This document shows positions 34,746 through 41,790 of a stretch of DNA of 41,790 nt, piece by piece. The DNA lies in the NCBI RefSeq assembly GCF_014077505.1, contig NZ_JACGWA010000016.1, positions 1 through 41,790 of the forward strand, in the 5' to 3' direction. The translations under genes were made by a program, and so were the position numbers. Positions within the stretch are counted from its first letter, which is position 1, and every line of letters starts with the position of its first letter. The notes under the pieces were generated by a model, which was not told where the DNA came from, searched no databases, and was given only the letters and a program-made list of their open reading frames with translations. The stretch is from Colwellia sp. BRX10-3 (GTDB lineage: Bacteria > Pseudomonadota > Gammaproteobacteria > Enterobacterales > Alteromonadaceae).

Positions 34746-36647
34746 TTAACCATTACTAACATCTTCAAACTCAGCATCGATAACATCTTCGGTACTAGCT
34801 TCATCATTAGCAGCATTTCCTTGAGGTTGCTCTGCTTGCTGAGACTGCGCTTGTTGGGCTTGCATCATGTTAGTGTAAGCTTCTTGTAATGCTTTTTGTC
34901 GCATTTCAATTGCGCCTTTGTCATCACCATTAACCGCCATTTTAAGTTGCTCAATTAAGGTTTTAAGCTCGCCTTGTTGATCATCGCTTAAGGTGTTCAT
35001 CGAGCTTTGTACTGTATGAATTAATTGATCAGCTTGGTTACGTTGCTCAACTAACTCACGCTTTTGTTTATCTTCAGTAGCGTGCATTTGTGCATCGTTC
35101 ACCATGCGATTAACTTCATCTTCCGTTAAACCACTTGATGCGGTAATTTTAATGCTTTGCTCCTTACCGGTGGCTTTGTCTTTCGCGGTAACATTTAAAA
35201 TGCCATCAGCGTCAATATCAAAGGTAACTTCCACTTGTACCGAACCACGTGGGCCAGGGTTAATATCCGTTAAGCTAAATTGACCTAACGATTTATTATC
35301 TGTTGCCATTTCACGCTGACCTTGCAGTACATGCACATTAACCGCAGCTTGATTATCTTCAGCCGTAGAGAAGGTTTCAGAAGCACGTGTTGGTATAGTG
35401 GTATTTTTGTCAATAAGCTTAGTCATTACACCGCCTAAGGTTTCAATACCTAAGGATAATGGCGTTACATCAAGTAATAGCACATCACCGACTGTTCCTG
35501 ACAGTACACCCGCTTGAATCGCTGCGCCCATGGCAACTGCTTCATCTGGGTTTACATCTTTACGTGGCTCTTTGCCAAAAAAGGCTTTAACCGCTGCTTG
35601 TACTTTTGGCATACGTGATTGACCACCTACCAAAATAACTTCACTTATATCACCTTTGCTTAAACCAGCATCTTTTAATGCTTGTTCACATGGTGCTATG
35701 GTGCTTTTTACCAAGTCATCCACTAATGACTCTAATTTAGCGCGAGTAACTTGTACCTTTAAATGTTTAGGGCCACTAGCGTCGGCGGTAACGTAAGGTA
35801 AATTCACGTCAGTTTGTAGTGCTGATGACAACTCGATTTTCGCTTTTTCAGCCGCTTCTTTAATGCGCTGTAGGGCTAAAGGGTCTTGTTTGATATCAAT
35901 ACCACTTTCTTTTTTGAATTCATCAGCTAGGTAATTTATTAAGCGTAAATCAAAATCTTCACCACCTAAAAAGGTATCACCATTGGTTGCTAACACTTCA
36001 AATTGTTTTTCACCGTCCACATTTGCTATTTCGATTATAGAGACATCGAAAGTACCGCCACCTAAATCATAGACGGCCACTTTTTGATCAGCTTTACTGT
36101 TTTTGTCAACACCATAGGCTAATGCTGCTGCTGTAGGTTCGTTAATTATGCGCTTCACATTAAGCCCTGCAATTTTACCTGCGTCTTTCGTTGCTTGGCG
36201 CTGTGAATCGTTAAAGTAAGCCGGTACGGTAATAACCGCGTCTGTTACTGTTTCACCTAAATAAGCTTCAGCATCTTTTTTTAATTTACGTAAAATTTGT
36301 GCTGACACTTCTTGCGGCGATAAAGCTTTACCGTTCACTTCAACCCAAGCATCACCGTTACTTGCTTTAACTATTTTATAAGGCGCGAGCTTAATATCTT
36401 TTTGCACTTCTTTATCATCAAATTTACGACCAATTAAACGTTTAATTGCAAACAAGGTGTTTTTCGAGTTTGTCACCGCTTGTCTTTTAGCCGGTTGACC
36501 CGCTAAAGTTTCATTGTTGGCATAAGCAACAATTGATGGTGTAGTGCGGCTACCTTCTGCATTTTCAATGATTTTTGCAACACCGCCTTCCATCACTGCG
36601 ACACATGAGTTTGTTGTACCTAAATCAATACCAATAGTCTTAGACAT
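34746..36647 (-). CDS. dnaK: DnaK (Hsp70) chaperone
   Basis: This is a complete Hsp70 of 633 residues from the ATG at 36647 (the upstream GTG overlaps the AGGTGA ribosome site). The ATPase domain has [38 protein letters not shown], the linker-proximal [13 protein letters not shown] and [19 protein letters not shown]. The substrate domain follows, then a Gln-rich lid tail ending [14 protein letters not shown], the typical DnaK C-terminal motif for co-chaperone and client contact. Neither dnaJ nor grpE is adjacent; the nearest J-protein gene is cbpA, about 2 kb away. I saw no sigma-32 type promoter. A Crp/Fnr-type site sits at -41.5 of its likely start. It could be the only DnaK or a second copy. 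Confidence 0.95.
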   Translation of the reverse strand: MSKTIGIDLGTTNSCVAVMEGGVAKIIENAEGSRTTPSIVAYANNETLAGQPAKRQAVTNSKNTLFAIKRLIGRKFDDKEVQKDIKLAPYKIVKASNGDAWVEVNGKALSPQEVSAQILRKLKKDAEAYLGETVTDAVITVPAYFNDSQRQATKDAGKIAGLNVKRIINEPTAAALAYGVDKNSKADQKVAVYDLGGGTFDVSIIEIANVDGEKQFEVLATNGDTFLGGEDFDLRLINYLADEFKKESGIDIKQDPLALQRIKEAAEKAKIELSSALQTDVNLPYVTADASGPKHLKVQVTRAKLESLVDDLVKSTIAPCEQALKDAGLSKGDISEVILVGGQSRMPKVQAAVKAFFGKEPRKDVNPDEAVAMGAAIQAGVLSGTVGDVLLLDVTPLSLGIETLGGVMTKLIDKNTTIPTRASETFSTAEDNQAAVNVHVLQGQREMATDNKSLGQFSLTDINPGPRGSVQVEVTFDIDADGILNVTAKDKATGKEQSIKITASSGLTEDEVNRMVNDAQMHATEDKQKRELVEQRNQADQLIHTVQSSMNTLSDDQQGELKTLIEQLKMAVNGDDKGAIEMRQKALQEAYTNMMQAQQAQSQQAEQPQGNAANDEASTEDVIDAEFEDVSNG

Positions 36648-36777
36648 AATAATCACCTATTCTTTTAGAACTTCATAAAAAGGTCTGATGCTTTATGGCT
36701 ATTTCCCAGTAAGCAATTTGACCGTATAAACAAACTTGTATAAATGGTTTAACACAAGCTGTTTGGTTAGTGGAGCT

Positions 36778-36821
36778 ATAATACGGAAGGTAAGAGAATG
36801 CTTCTGTCACAAATATGACAG
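36778..36821 (-). promoter_or_regulatory. dnaK promoter with a Crp/Fnr-type class II site
   Basis: CTGTCACAAATATGACAG (36804-36821) is a palindrome with 6-base arms and a 6-base spacer, in form TGTCA-N6-TGACA. On the minus strand a -10 box TATTAT occupies 36778-36783. The -35 place is poor (CAGAAG), as expected when an activator is needed. If transcription starts 7 bases after the -10 box, the palindrome is centred at about -41.5, the class II position of CRP/FNR activators. The regulator gene next door starts at 36990 on the other strand. Confidence 0.7.
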
Positions 36822-36921
36822 TTATGATGATTTTCTGTTTTTATATTTTTTAAATATAAAAATCAATAGATTAATCGGGGTTTTCGGCTAAAGCTAAGTA
36901 AATAAAAGTCATGATTATCTT

Positions 36922-36977
36922 TTGCTATATCACTACAAGAGGTTAGAATAAAATCACACACTTAAACCACGGTTTAA
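36922..36977 (+). promoter_or_regulatory. Probable promoter and leader palindrome of the Crp/Fnr-family gene
   Basis: TTGCTA (36922-36927) and TAGAAT (36944-36949) are 16 bases apart and could form a sigma-70 promoter. TTAAACC (36962-36968) and GGTTTAA (36971-36977) form a palindrome with a 2-base centre, 12 bases before the ATG. No clear ribosome site is seen, so the palindrome may influence translation or be an operator. Confidence 0.45.
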
Positions 36978-36989
36978 ATCATTGTACCT

Positions 36990-37754
36990 ATGAATAACGA
37001 TGTTACGCATTTACCACAAAAAGCCAGCCCAGTATTAGTTAAACAAGCTAATATTTTTGCAGATTTACCTGCAAAATTAATTGAAGACTTTCAACAAGAA
37101 TTCCAGCTTGATGAATGGCGCAAAGGTGACTACTTTAATTCGAACTTATTAACCCAGCGTTTTTTTGTTGTGATAGATGGCAGTTTGGAAATTAAACAAA
37201 GTAACCCTGAAACGGGCAGAGAAGCGACGTTAGATATGCTTTATGCCGGTGATTGTTTTGATTTAATGGTGTTATTAGATGATCAACCCCATGACGTGAT
37301 AGTTTCACCATTAACCACGGTAAAACTACTATCAGTAAAATTAACAACGATGCGAAATTGGTTGTGGACCTATCCAGAATTTAACCAACAATTTATGCCT
37401 TATTTAGCAAAAAAAATGCGTGAAAAAGAGCAACAGGCAAGTAGCCTAGTTTTGCATGATGTAACCACACGTTTAAGCCGTATTATTTTAGAACATATAA
37501 ATAAAATTAAGTTTTATACCGGTACCAAAGCAGAAGAACATCAGCATCATTTGGTAAATGGTTTAAACGATGAAACGTTAGCACGGATGACCGGCTCAGT
37601 CAGACAAGTTATTAATAAACAATTACAGCACTGGAAGAAAGAAGGCACCATAGATAAAACACGTAATCAACTTATTGTAAAAGACCTAGAAGCATTAGAA
37701 AAAGCAGCGAAATACACCCAAACGTTAGCGAACGCGCCTTTAGTTAAGAACTAG
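36990..37754 (+). CDS. Crp/Fnr-family transcriptional regulator
   Basis: The 254-residue protein has a cyclic-nucleotide-binding-type beta barrel over about 20-130 (GDYFNSNLLTQRFFVVIDGS and LYAGDCFDLMVLLDD), a dimer helix, and a C-terminal winged helix about 165-235. The recognition helix is in MTGSVRQVINKQLQHWKKEG. Aligned to E. coli CRP, Arg205, Gln206 and Lys210 fall at Arg180, Glu181 and Arg185. The effector pocket lacks the clear cAMP pattern (RxS) and there is no N-terminal cysteine set for an iron-sulfur cluster, so the signal is unknown. It is divergent from dnaK, with a TGTCA-N6-TGACA site between them. It is 254 residues, longer than CRP (210) at both ends. Confidence 0.86.
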   Translation: MNNDVTHLPQKASPVLVKQANIFADLPAKLIEDFQQEFQLDEWRKGDYFNSNLLTQRFFVVIDGSLEIKQSNPETGREATLDMLYAGDCFDLMVLLDDQPHDVIVSPLTTVKLLSVKLTTMRNWLWTYPEFNQQFMPYLAKKMREKEQQASSLVLHDVTTRLSRIILEHINKIKFYTGTKAEEHQHHLVNGLNDETLARMTGSVRQVINKQLQHWKKEGTIDKTRNQLIVKDLEALEKAAKYTQTLANAPLVKN

Positions 37755-37902
37755 TCAAATACGCATTCTCAAAGTGTTGTGTCTGTAACAGTTTTTATAC
37801 AGGCTCAACATAGTCGTTGATCACTTAAACATACGTCTCACTTTTATGGAAAATATAAGAATGGTAAATTAGGCAAAATAATTTTTGGAGACAATTTTCA
37901 AA

Positions 37903-38370
37903 ATGAAGAAGCAGTCAGGTTTTACATTAATAGAATTAGTTATTGTTATTATTATCTTAGGAATTCTATCAGCAACCGCATTACCAAAATTTATAAATTT
38001 ACAAGGTGATGCGCGACAGGCCGTAATGAATGGCCTTAAGGCATCTTTAGAAACAGCGTCGACATTTACATACACTAAAGCCATTATTGAAGGGGTGGGA
38101 GATTCTTTCGATGAAACACTATCATCGGGTATCAGAATTAGATACGGCTATCCTTTTGCAACGCAAGAAAATTTAAAGGCGGTACTTAATTTTACCGAAG
38201 ACGACTTTAAACTTACGGGATCAAATCCCGCAATCACTTTTACATTTACCAAAGATACCCAGGATTTGACAACAAGTGAAATCGACAGTGCTGGCGTTTG
38301 CAAGCTTGTATATACCCGAGCTAACAAGGGCGAACGACCAAACCTGACTATTTCTGGCTGCATAGATTAA
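37903..38370 (+). CDS. Type IV pilin-like protein, MshA-like
   Basis: The 155-residue prepilin starts MKKQSG then FTLIELVIVIIILGILSATA. It is cut after Gly6 by prepilin peptidase, with Phe+1 N-methylated and Glu+5 present. The mature helix passes the inner membrane and then forms the core of a pilus or pseudopilus. The C-terminal globular part has a pair of cysteines near the end (VCKLVYTR and SGCID) that would form the disulfide-bound loop, as in MSHA-type pilins. GGAG is 13 bases before the ATG; a TTG at 37885 overlaps it and is unlikely. It stands alone, far from any pilus machinery, so it may be a minor pilin or an orphan paralogue. Confidence 0.87.
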   Translation: MKKQSGFTLIELVIVIIILGILSATALPKFINLQGDARQAVMNGLKASLETASTFTYTKAIIEGVGDSFDETLSSGIRIRYGYPFATQENLKAVLNFTEDDFKLTGSNPAITFTFTKDTQDLTTSEIDSAGVCKLVYTRANKGERPNLTISGCID

Positions 38371-38413
38371 CTATTATTAAAGCCTTAGGTGTTATGACGT
38401 GCTAGGTAGAATA

Positions 38414-38450
38414 GCGCCATACTGATATCTCAGTATGGCGCACTTGTTTT
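38414..38450 (+). terminator. Terminator between the pilin gene and cbpA
   Basis: GCGCCATACTGA (38414-38425) pairs perfectly with TCAGTATGGCGC (38430-38441) around a 4-base loop, followed by ACTTGTTTTT. It probably ends the pilin transcript and may also stop cbpA transcription from the other strand. Confidence 0.8.
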
Positions 38451-38478
38451 TAGGTAAGTCAATACTAGTTAAGCTAAG

Positions 38479-39450
38479 TTAAGCATCAACTTTTTGCTTT
38501 ACACTTTCATTGCCGTTTTCATTATCATTAGTCGCTAGCTTTTTTAACGATTGATACAGTGCTTCTTCTTCTGCAGACAAACTTTTTGGGAAAACAATTT
38601 TTAGCTTAACAAAAAAGTCTCCAGCAACCTTGCTTGGAAGTCCGCGACCTTTTAAGCGCATTTTACTGCCACTACTGATCAGTTTAGGTAAACTTAAATC
38701 AATATAGCCTTTAGGTGTGGGTACTTTTACTTTTTCACCTAAAGCGGCTTGCCATGGGCTAATGGTAAGCTCAGTGGTAATATCAGCACCTTCTATAACG
38801 TATAAAGGATCAGGATTAAATCCCACTTCAAGATACAAATCGCCATTGTTTGCACCACCAACACCAGGTTGACCTTGCTTTTGCAAACGAATTTTTTGAC
38901 CCGGTTTAATGCCTTTTGGAATACTAACTTTTAAAGTGCGTTCTTTGTTTTGCATTCTGCCTTGTTGATCAACCACTTGGTCTTGTAGCGTAAAATTGCG
39001 GCTTGCACCTGTGTAAGCATCTTGTAAATCAATCAATATTTTTGCGTTGCTATCTTGCCCTTGCATAGACCGACGACCACGTGATGCGTGTTGCCCCCCG
39101 CCAAAACCGCCACCAAATAATGATTCAAAAAAGTCGCTATAATCACCTTGACCACCCGCATTGAAATTACCATTGCCTTGCTGATATTGATCTTGCCAAC
39201 TGGGGGGAGGTGTAAAACCAGATTGGCCTGCTTTCCAATTACTGCCTAATTGGTCATACGCTGCGCGTTTATCTTTATCGCGCAACACTTCATAAGCTTC
39301 GTTAATATCTTTAAAGCGAGTTTCAGCATTTTTTTCTTTACTTACATCGGGATGAAATTTTCGCGCTAATTTACGATATGACGTTTTAATTTCATCTTGG
39401 GATGCGCTTTTATCAACATCCATAATTTTATAATAATCTTTATAATTCAC
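38479..39450 (-). CDS. cbpA: CbpA-type DnaJ co-chaperone
   Basis: The GTG at 39450 is the best start: AGGAGG sits five bases before it and the product begins MNYKDYYKIMDVDKSASQ like CbpA. It has about 323 residues. The J domain (1-70) includes YRKLARKFHPDVS with the HPD motif essential for stimulating DnaK. A G/F-rich linker (FFESLFGGGFGGGQ) and two beta-barrel client-binding domains follow (SIPKGIKPGQKIRL and GDLYLEVGF). The zinc-finger domain of DnaJ itself is absent, which distinguishes CbpA. It acts with DnaK, encoded about 2 kb away in the same direction, and shares a candidate control site with it. Confidence 0.92.
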   Translation of the reverse strand: MNYKDYYKIMDVDKSASQDEIKTSYRKLARKFHPDVSKEKNAETRFKDINEAYEVLRDKDKRAAYDQLGSNWKAGQSGFTPPPSWQDQYQQGNGNFNAGGQGDYSDFFESLFGGGFGGGQHASRGRRSMQGQDSNAKILIDLQDAYTGASRNFTLQDQVVDQQGRMQNKERTLKVSIPKGIKPGQKIRLQKQGQPGVGGANNGDLYLEVGFNPDPLYVIEGADITTELTISPWQAALGEKVKVPTPKGYIDLSLPKLISSGSKMRLKGRGLPSKVAGDFFVKLKIVFPKSLSAEEEALYQSLKKLATNDNENGNESVKQKVDA

Positions 39451-39603
39451 ACTGACCTCCTGCATATATATCTTGCAGATAACTTTTTAACTAGCTTCTG
39501 TAACTAGCTTTTATAAATAATTTTAGAAGATAAAGTGGGTGATTAATAACTCAAGGTTGAAATCACCGACGATTAATTTTAGCTATTCCTATTTGATAGT
39601 ATG

Positions 39604-39646
39604 AGTATAAATGTAAAGGAAAATAACCAATGTCAGTAATGTGACA
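39604..39646 (-). promoter_or_regulatory. cbpA promoter with a Crp/Fnr-type class II site
   Basis: TGTCAGTAATGTGACA (39631-39646) is TGTCA-N6-TGACA, the same form as the site before dnaK. On the minus strand TATACT is at 39604-39609. The distance from the -10 edge to the centre of the palindrome is 29.5 bases, identical to that at dnaK, and the -35 place is again poor (CATTGG). The expected start near 39597 leaves a leader of about 147 bases before the GTG. Confidence 0.7.
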
Positions 39647-39745
39647 CTTCTGGTAAATTATGGCATGTACACATAGATATTTCGTGCTATTTTTCAGAAT
39701 GAATGAATGAATAAATATAATTAAATTATTAATAAAGGAAATAAT

Positions 39746-40021
39746 ATGTCGTACACACTGATACATAACGAATCAGCATACCAATATGAATATCATATCG
39801 ATGGGCATATTGCGTACATTACTTACGATGATCAAAATGGCAATATGCATTTAACCCACACTACTGTGCCTGAAAAACTAGCGGGGAAAGGACTTGCTAG
39901 AATACTTTTAGAAGCTGTGCTTGAGCAGATCAAAAAGGATAATAAAAAAGCCGTTGCCAAGTGTTCATATATTGTTAACTATCTAGCAAAACACCCTGAA
40001 GCAAGCGACTACTTTGCATAA
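39746..40021 (+). CDS. Small GNAT-fold N-acetyltransferase-like protein (YjdJ/COG2388 type)
   Basis: This 91-residue protein has the mini-GNAT signature of the COG2388 group: ITYDDQNGNMHLTHTTVPEKLAGKGLARILLEAVL, with GKGLA as the acetyl-CoA pyrophosphate loop, then CSYIVNYLAKHPEASDYF at the end. Such proteins are half the size of ordinary acetyltransferases; activity and substrate are unknown. AAAGGA is seven bases before the ATG and TATAAT is at 39716-39721, close to the start. It is divergent from cbpA, and the shared gap contains the TGTCA palindrome. Confidence 0.88.
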   Translation: MSYTLIHNESAYQYEYHIDGHIAYITYDDQNGNMHLTHTTVPEKLAGKGLARILLEAVLEQIKKDNKKAVAKCSYIVNYLAKHPEASDYFA

Positions 40022-40209
40022 TTATTTCTCGATAGTTAATACTTACTTTGATTTCAGCGTTTACTTCAGTAGATCAGAGTGAGCGCTTCACCTTGCGTCA
40101 ATACCCTACAGTTAATCTTTCTAGTTAAGAATAACTATCGCTGCACTCTTAACTCACCTTATATTAGTTCAATCATTGATTAAATGGTCAAGCATTTTGC
40201 ACCAGAAAT

Positions 40210-40983
40210 TTATATAGCATGGTACATTTGCATGGCATTCCAGCCAACAAACAAGGCAATAGCGTAGCTTAATAAAGTGCCTAGCATCATATATTCAGTA
40301 AGCTTCATGTCTTTGTTTTTGGTTAAATCACCAAATCTAAAGATGGTTTTAGTTGCGACTAAGAAGCCAATACCAGCAAATTGCCCCATGAAGATAAAAG
40401 AAATAGCTAAACAGCGCTCAATATAACCTATCCAAGCACCTGCTGATAACAACCCCATATTTACATTTTTGCCGTCACTGGCATGCTCCTGAGCTTCTGT
40501 AGCAGCCTTTGCTAAGTCGTCGGTATGCTTTTTTAACGCTAATGAAATAATCACTGAAGCCGGTTTACAAACCAGTAGGTACGATAGGGCAATGATCATG
40601 TTTTTAGCGGTTAAAAGTTGCCCGAAAAACAGTAAAGCCTGAGCTACTGTGAAATGAGCAAGATAGGCCCAAACAATAGAGATAACAAAAAGTTGAATGC
40701 TTTGGTCTATCAAAAAATATCGTAAATTATTTGCTCGATAATCACGGTAATACACTCTCAAAAATTGCGTTAGAGATATAACCAAAATTGCGATGATTGC
40801 TGAAAGTAATGGTAGCTCTGCGATTATAAATACCATGATATAAAGCAGGGTATGCATTAATAAATGCAGCCATAGCTTTTTAGGCTTTATTTTTTTTGAC
40901 TCGTAGCGTTCTAAACCATTAGCAGGTTGGAAATAGAAATCTGCTACAAAATGTGCCGTTAGCATTAATAGTAGTAATTCCAT
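40210..40983 (-). CDS. DUF3307 integral membrane protein
   Basis: The 257-residue protein has about six hydrophobic segments. It begins LLLLMLTAHFVADFYFQPA, the DUF3307 signature with conserved His, Asp and Gln in the membrane, then WLHLLMHTLLYI, and ends with ATKTIFRFGDLT. Function is unknown. Its start codon overlaps the satD stop (TAATG), so the two are translated together; the pairing is common in bacteria. Confidence 0.86.
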   Translation of the reverse strand: MELLLLMLTAHFVADFYFQPANGLERYESKKIKPKKLWLHLLMHTLLYIMVFIIAELPLLSAIIAILVISLTQFLRVYYRDYRANNLRYFLIDQSIQLFVISIVWAYLAHFTVAQALLFFGQLLTAKNMIIALSYLLVCKPASVIISLALKKHTDDLAKAATEAQEHASDGKNVNMGLLSAGAWIGYIERCLAISFIFMGQFAGIGFLVATKTIFRFGDLTKNKDMKLTEYMMLGTLLSYAIALFVGWNAMQMYHAI

Positions 40984-41627
40984 TAGTTGTTACCTCGAGT
41001 ACCAAGCTGCGAAACTGTTTTATTTATCATCGCCATATAATCTCTAACCAGAAAAGCGCCAATATTACCTAACCTATTACTGATATTTTGTCGGGTAGTT
41101 CCTGTAAGGTCGGCAATTTTTTTATGTTCGGCAAAGTCGCTTTCTATGTATTGATACAATAATTCGGCTTGTGTTTTCGTTAATCTATTGAGCAAGTGAT
41201 TTAAAAACTGGTTTAGCAGTTTCATATCGCTGTTATTGGCTTGTTGCTCAAAACTCACTAATAACTCACCTCTTTGCGCTTTTTCTAATCCTCTACCTGA
41301 TTCAATGAAGACAGGGCCAGAGGAAGTATTTGGCTTTTTATCATAAATTTCATACGCGCCATAGGCTAAAGATAGTGTGCATTGAATAGGCTTTGCTGAA
41401 AATTTAGATAAATGCAGGGCGAGTTTAATTAATAAGGTACTTTTTAGCGCATAAACAGCGTTTGGATACTGAATTTGAAATTCGTCACCTCTATATACTT
41501 CACCAGTCGCTTGGTATTTTTCATTAACCTCGCGAAGAAAGCCTTTAATACTTTTGATAACCTCTGAATATGTTTCATTAGTCATTTTGGTTGAATTTAC
41601 AATATCGCCGGTTAATACAGCAATCAT
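40983..41627 (-). CDS. SatD-family protein
   Basis: The 214-residue protein begins MIAVLTGDIVNSTKM and has YRGDEFQIQYPNAV, a pattern shared by SatD proteins and resembling the metal-binding core of nucleotide cyclase-like folds (GD at the first strand and RGDEF). The C-terminal part reads like a sigma-type helix-turn-helix (HKKIADLTGTTRQNISNRLG), suggesting a DNA-binding or regulatory role. Function is not established. It is first of a two-gene unit with the DUF3307 gene. Confidence 0.83.
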   Translation of the reverse strand: MIAVLTGDIVNSTKMTNETYSEVIKSIKGFLREVNEKYQATGEVYRGDEFQIQYPNAVYALKSTLLIKLALHLSKFSAKPIQCTLSLAYGAYEIYDKKPNTSSGPVFIESGRGLEKAQRGELLVSFEQQANNSDMKLLNQFLNHLLNRLTKTQAELLYQYIESDFAEHKKIADLTGTTRQNISNRLGNIGAFLVRDYMAMINKTVSQLGTRGNN

Positions 41628-41658
41628 ATTTATTTTCCCTATTTTATTCTACATAAGA

Positions 41659-41702
41659 AACTATATTTGATTGCCTGTAGATAGGCAACTATATTTAGTT
41701 GC
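41659..41702 (-). promoter_or_regulatory. satD promoter overlapped by two operator-like repeats
   Basis: AACTATATTTGATTGC (41659-41674) and AACTATATTTAGTTGC (41687-41702) are direct repeats with a 28-base period. The second is also a perfect palindrome, GCAACTA-TATT-TAGTTGC (41685-41702). On the minus strand TTGCCT (41683-41688) and TATAGT (41660-41665) are 17 bases apart, so the -35 overlaps one copy and the -10 the other. A regulator bound to both would cover the promoter, as a repressor would. Confidence 0.6.
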
Positions 41703-41790
41703 TTTTTATTTCGAAATTGTATTTTATTACCTTGAAAGTATAATAATAGGAGCTAATAGCGTTAAATATCAGATGATTGGATGTTGTTGT

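Overview
The window looks like chromosomal DNA from an AT-rich marine gammaproteobacterium of the Colwellia/Thalassotalea/Alteromonadales type. This rests on overall composition and gene content: a TorF-type porin, an H-NOX/HNOBA signalling pair, an MshA-like pilin, a DUF3307/SatD pair, and a BetI-BetB-BetA block. No rRNA, tRNA or CRISPR array was seen. All names come from reading the sequence and recalling families; no search was run.

Layout. (1) 1-2420 is a fragment of a chromosomal integron cassette array. Four small + strand genes are each followed or preceded by attC recombination sites whose arms I can pair by eye. The left end is broken by the right end of an IS3-family element lying inside an attC. 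(2) 2421-4590 holds an IS110-family transposase gene with long non-coding flanks. (3) 4591-9434 contains an S4-domain RNA-binding protein, a permuted NlpC/P60 hydrolase, a PlsC-like acyltransferase with an extra C-terminal domain, and gamma-glutamyltransferase. (4) 9899-13153 is a 1084-residue lipoprotein with thrombospondin-3 repeats, a CBM6-like module and a di-haem oxidoreductase end. (5) 13253-18810 contains a decayed trmH fragment, a YbdL-type aminotransferase, an H-NOX sensor with its hybrid kinase, a decayed mscS remnant and an intact TrmH-family methyltransferase. (6) 19095-24583 is a run of single genes: DUF1499 lipoprotein, HDOD protein, small ORF, lytic transglycosylase, PhyH dioxygenase and MYG1-like hydrolase.

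(7) 24748-32450 is a choline/glycine-betaine region on the minus strand. A consensus-like promoter and a perfect 18-bp BetI-type palindrome precede betI-betB-betA, followed by a short BCCT-like transporter, a TorF-type porin and a strong terminator. A class III aminotransferase lies just beyond. (8) 32784-39746 contains a secreted endonuclease I, a complete dnaK, a divergent Crp/Fnr-family regulator, a type IV pilin and cbpA. (9) 39746-41627 contains a small GNAT protein and the SatD/DUF3307 pair.

The strongest undescribed-looking signal is in part 8. The motif TGTCA-N6-TGACA occurs upstream of both dnaK and cbpA, each time 29.5 bp from the edge of a good -10 box. That is the class II activator position (about -41.5). 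The adjacent Crp/Fnr-family regulator has Gln where E. coli CRP has Glu181, which fits a TGTC-type rather than a TGTG-type half site. I infer a local chaperone regulon (DnaK plus a CbpA co-chaperone) under this regulator. Other points of interest are the cassette array with an IS inside an attC, two decayed gene fragments, a repeated terminator-like element at 7632 and 18189, the unusual di-haem lipoprotein, and paired operator-like repeats at the H-NOX and satD promoters.
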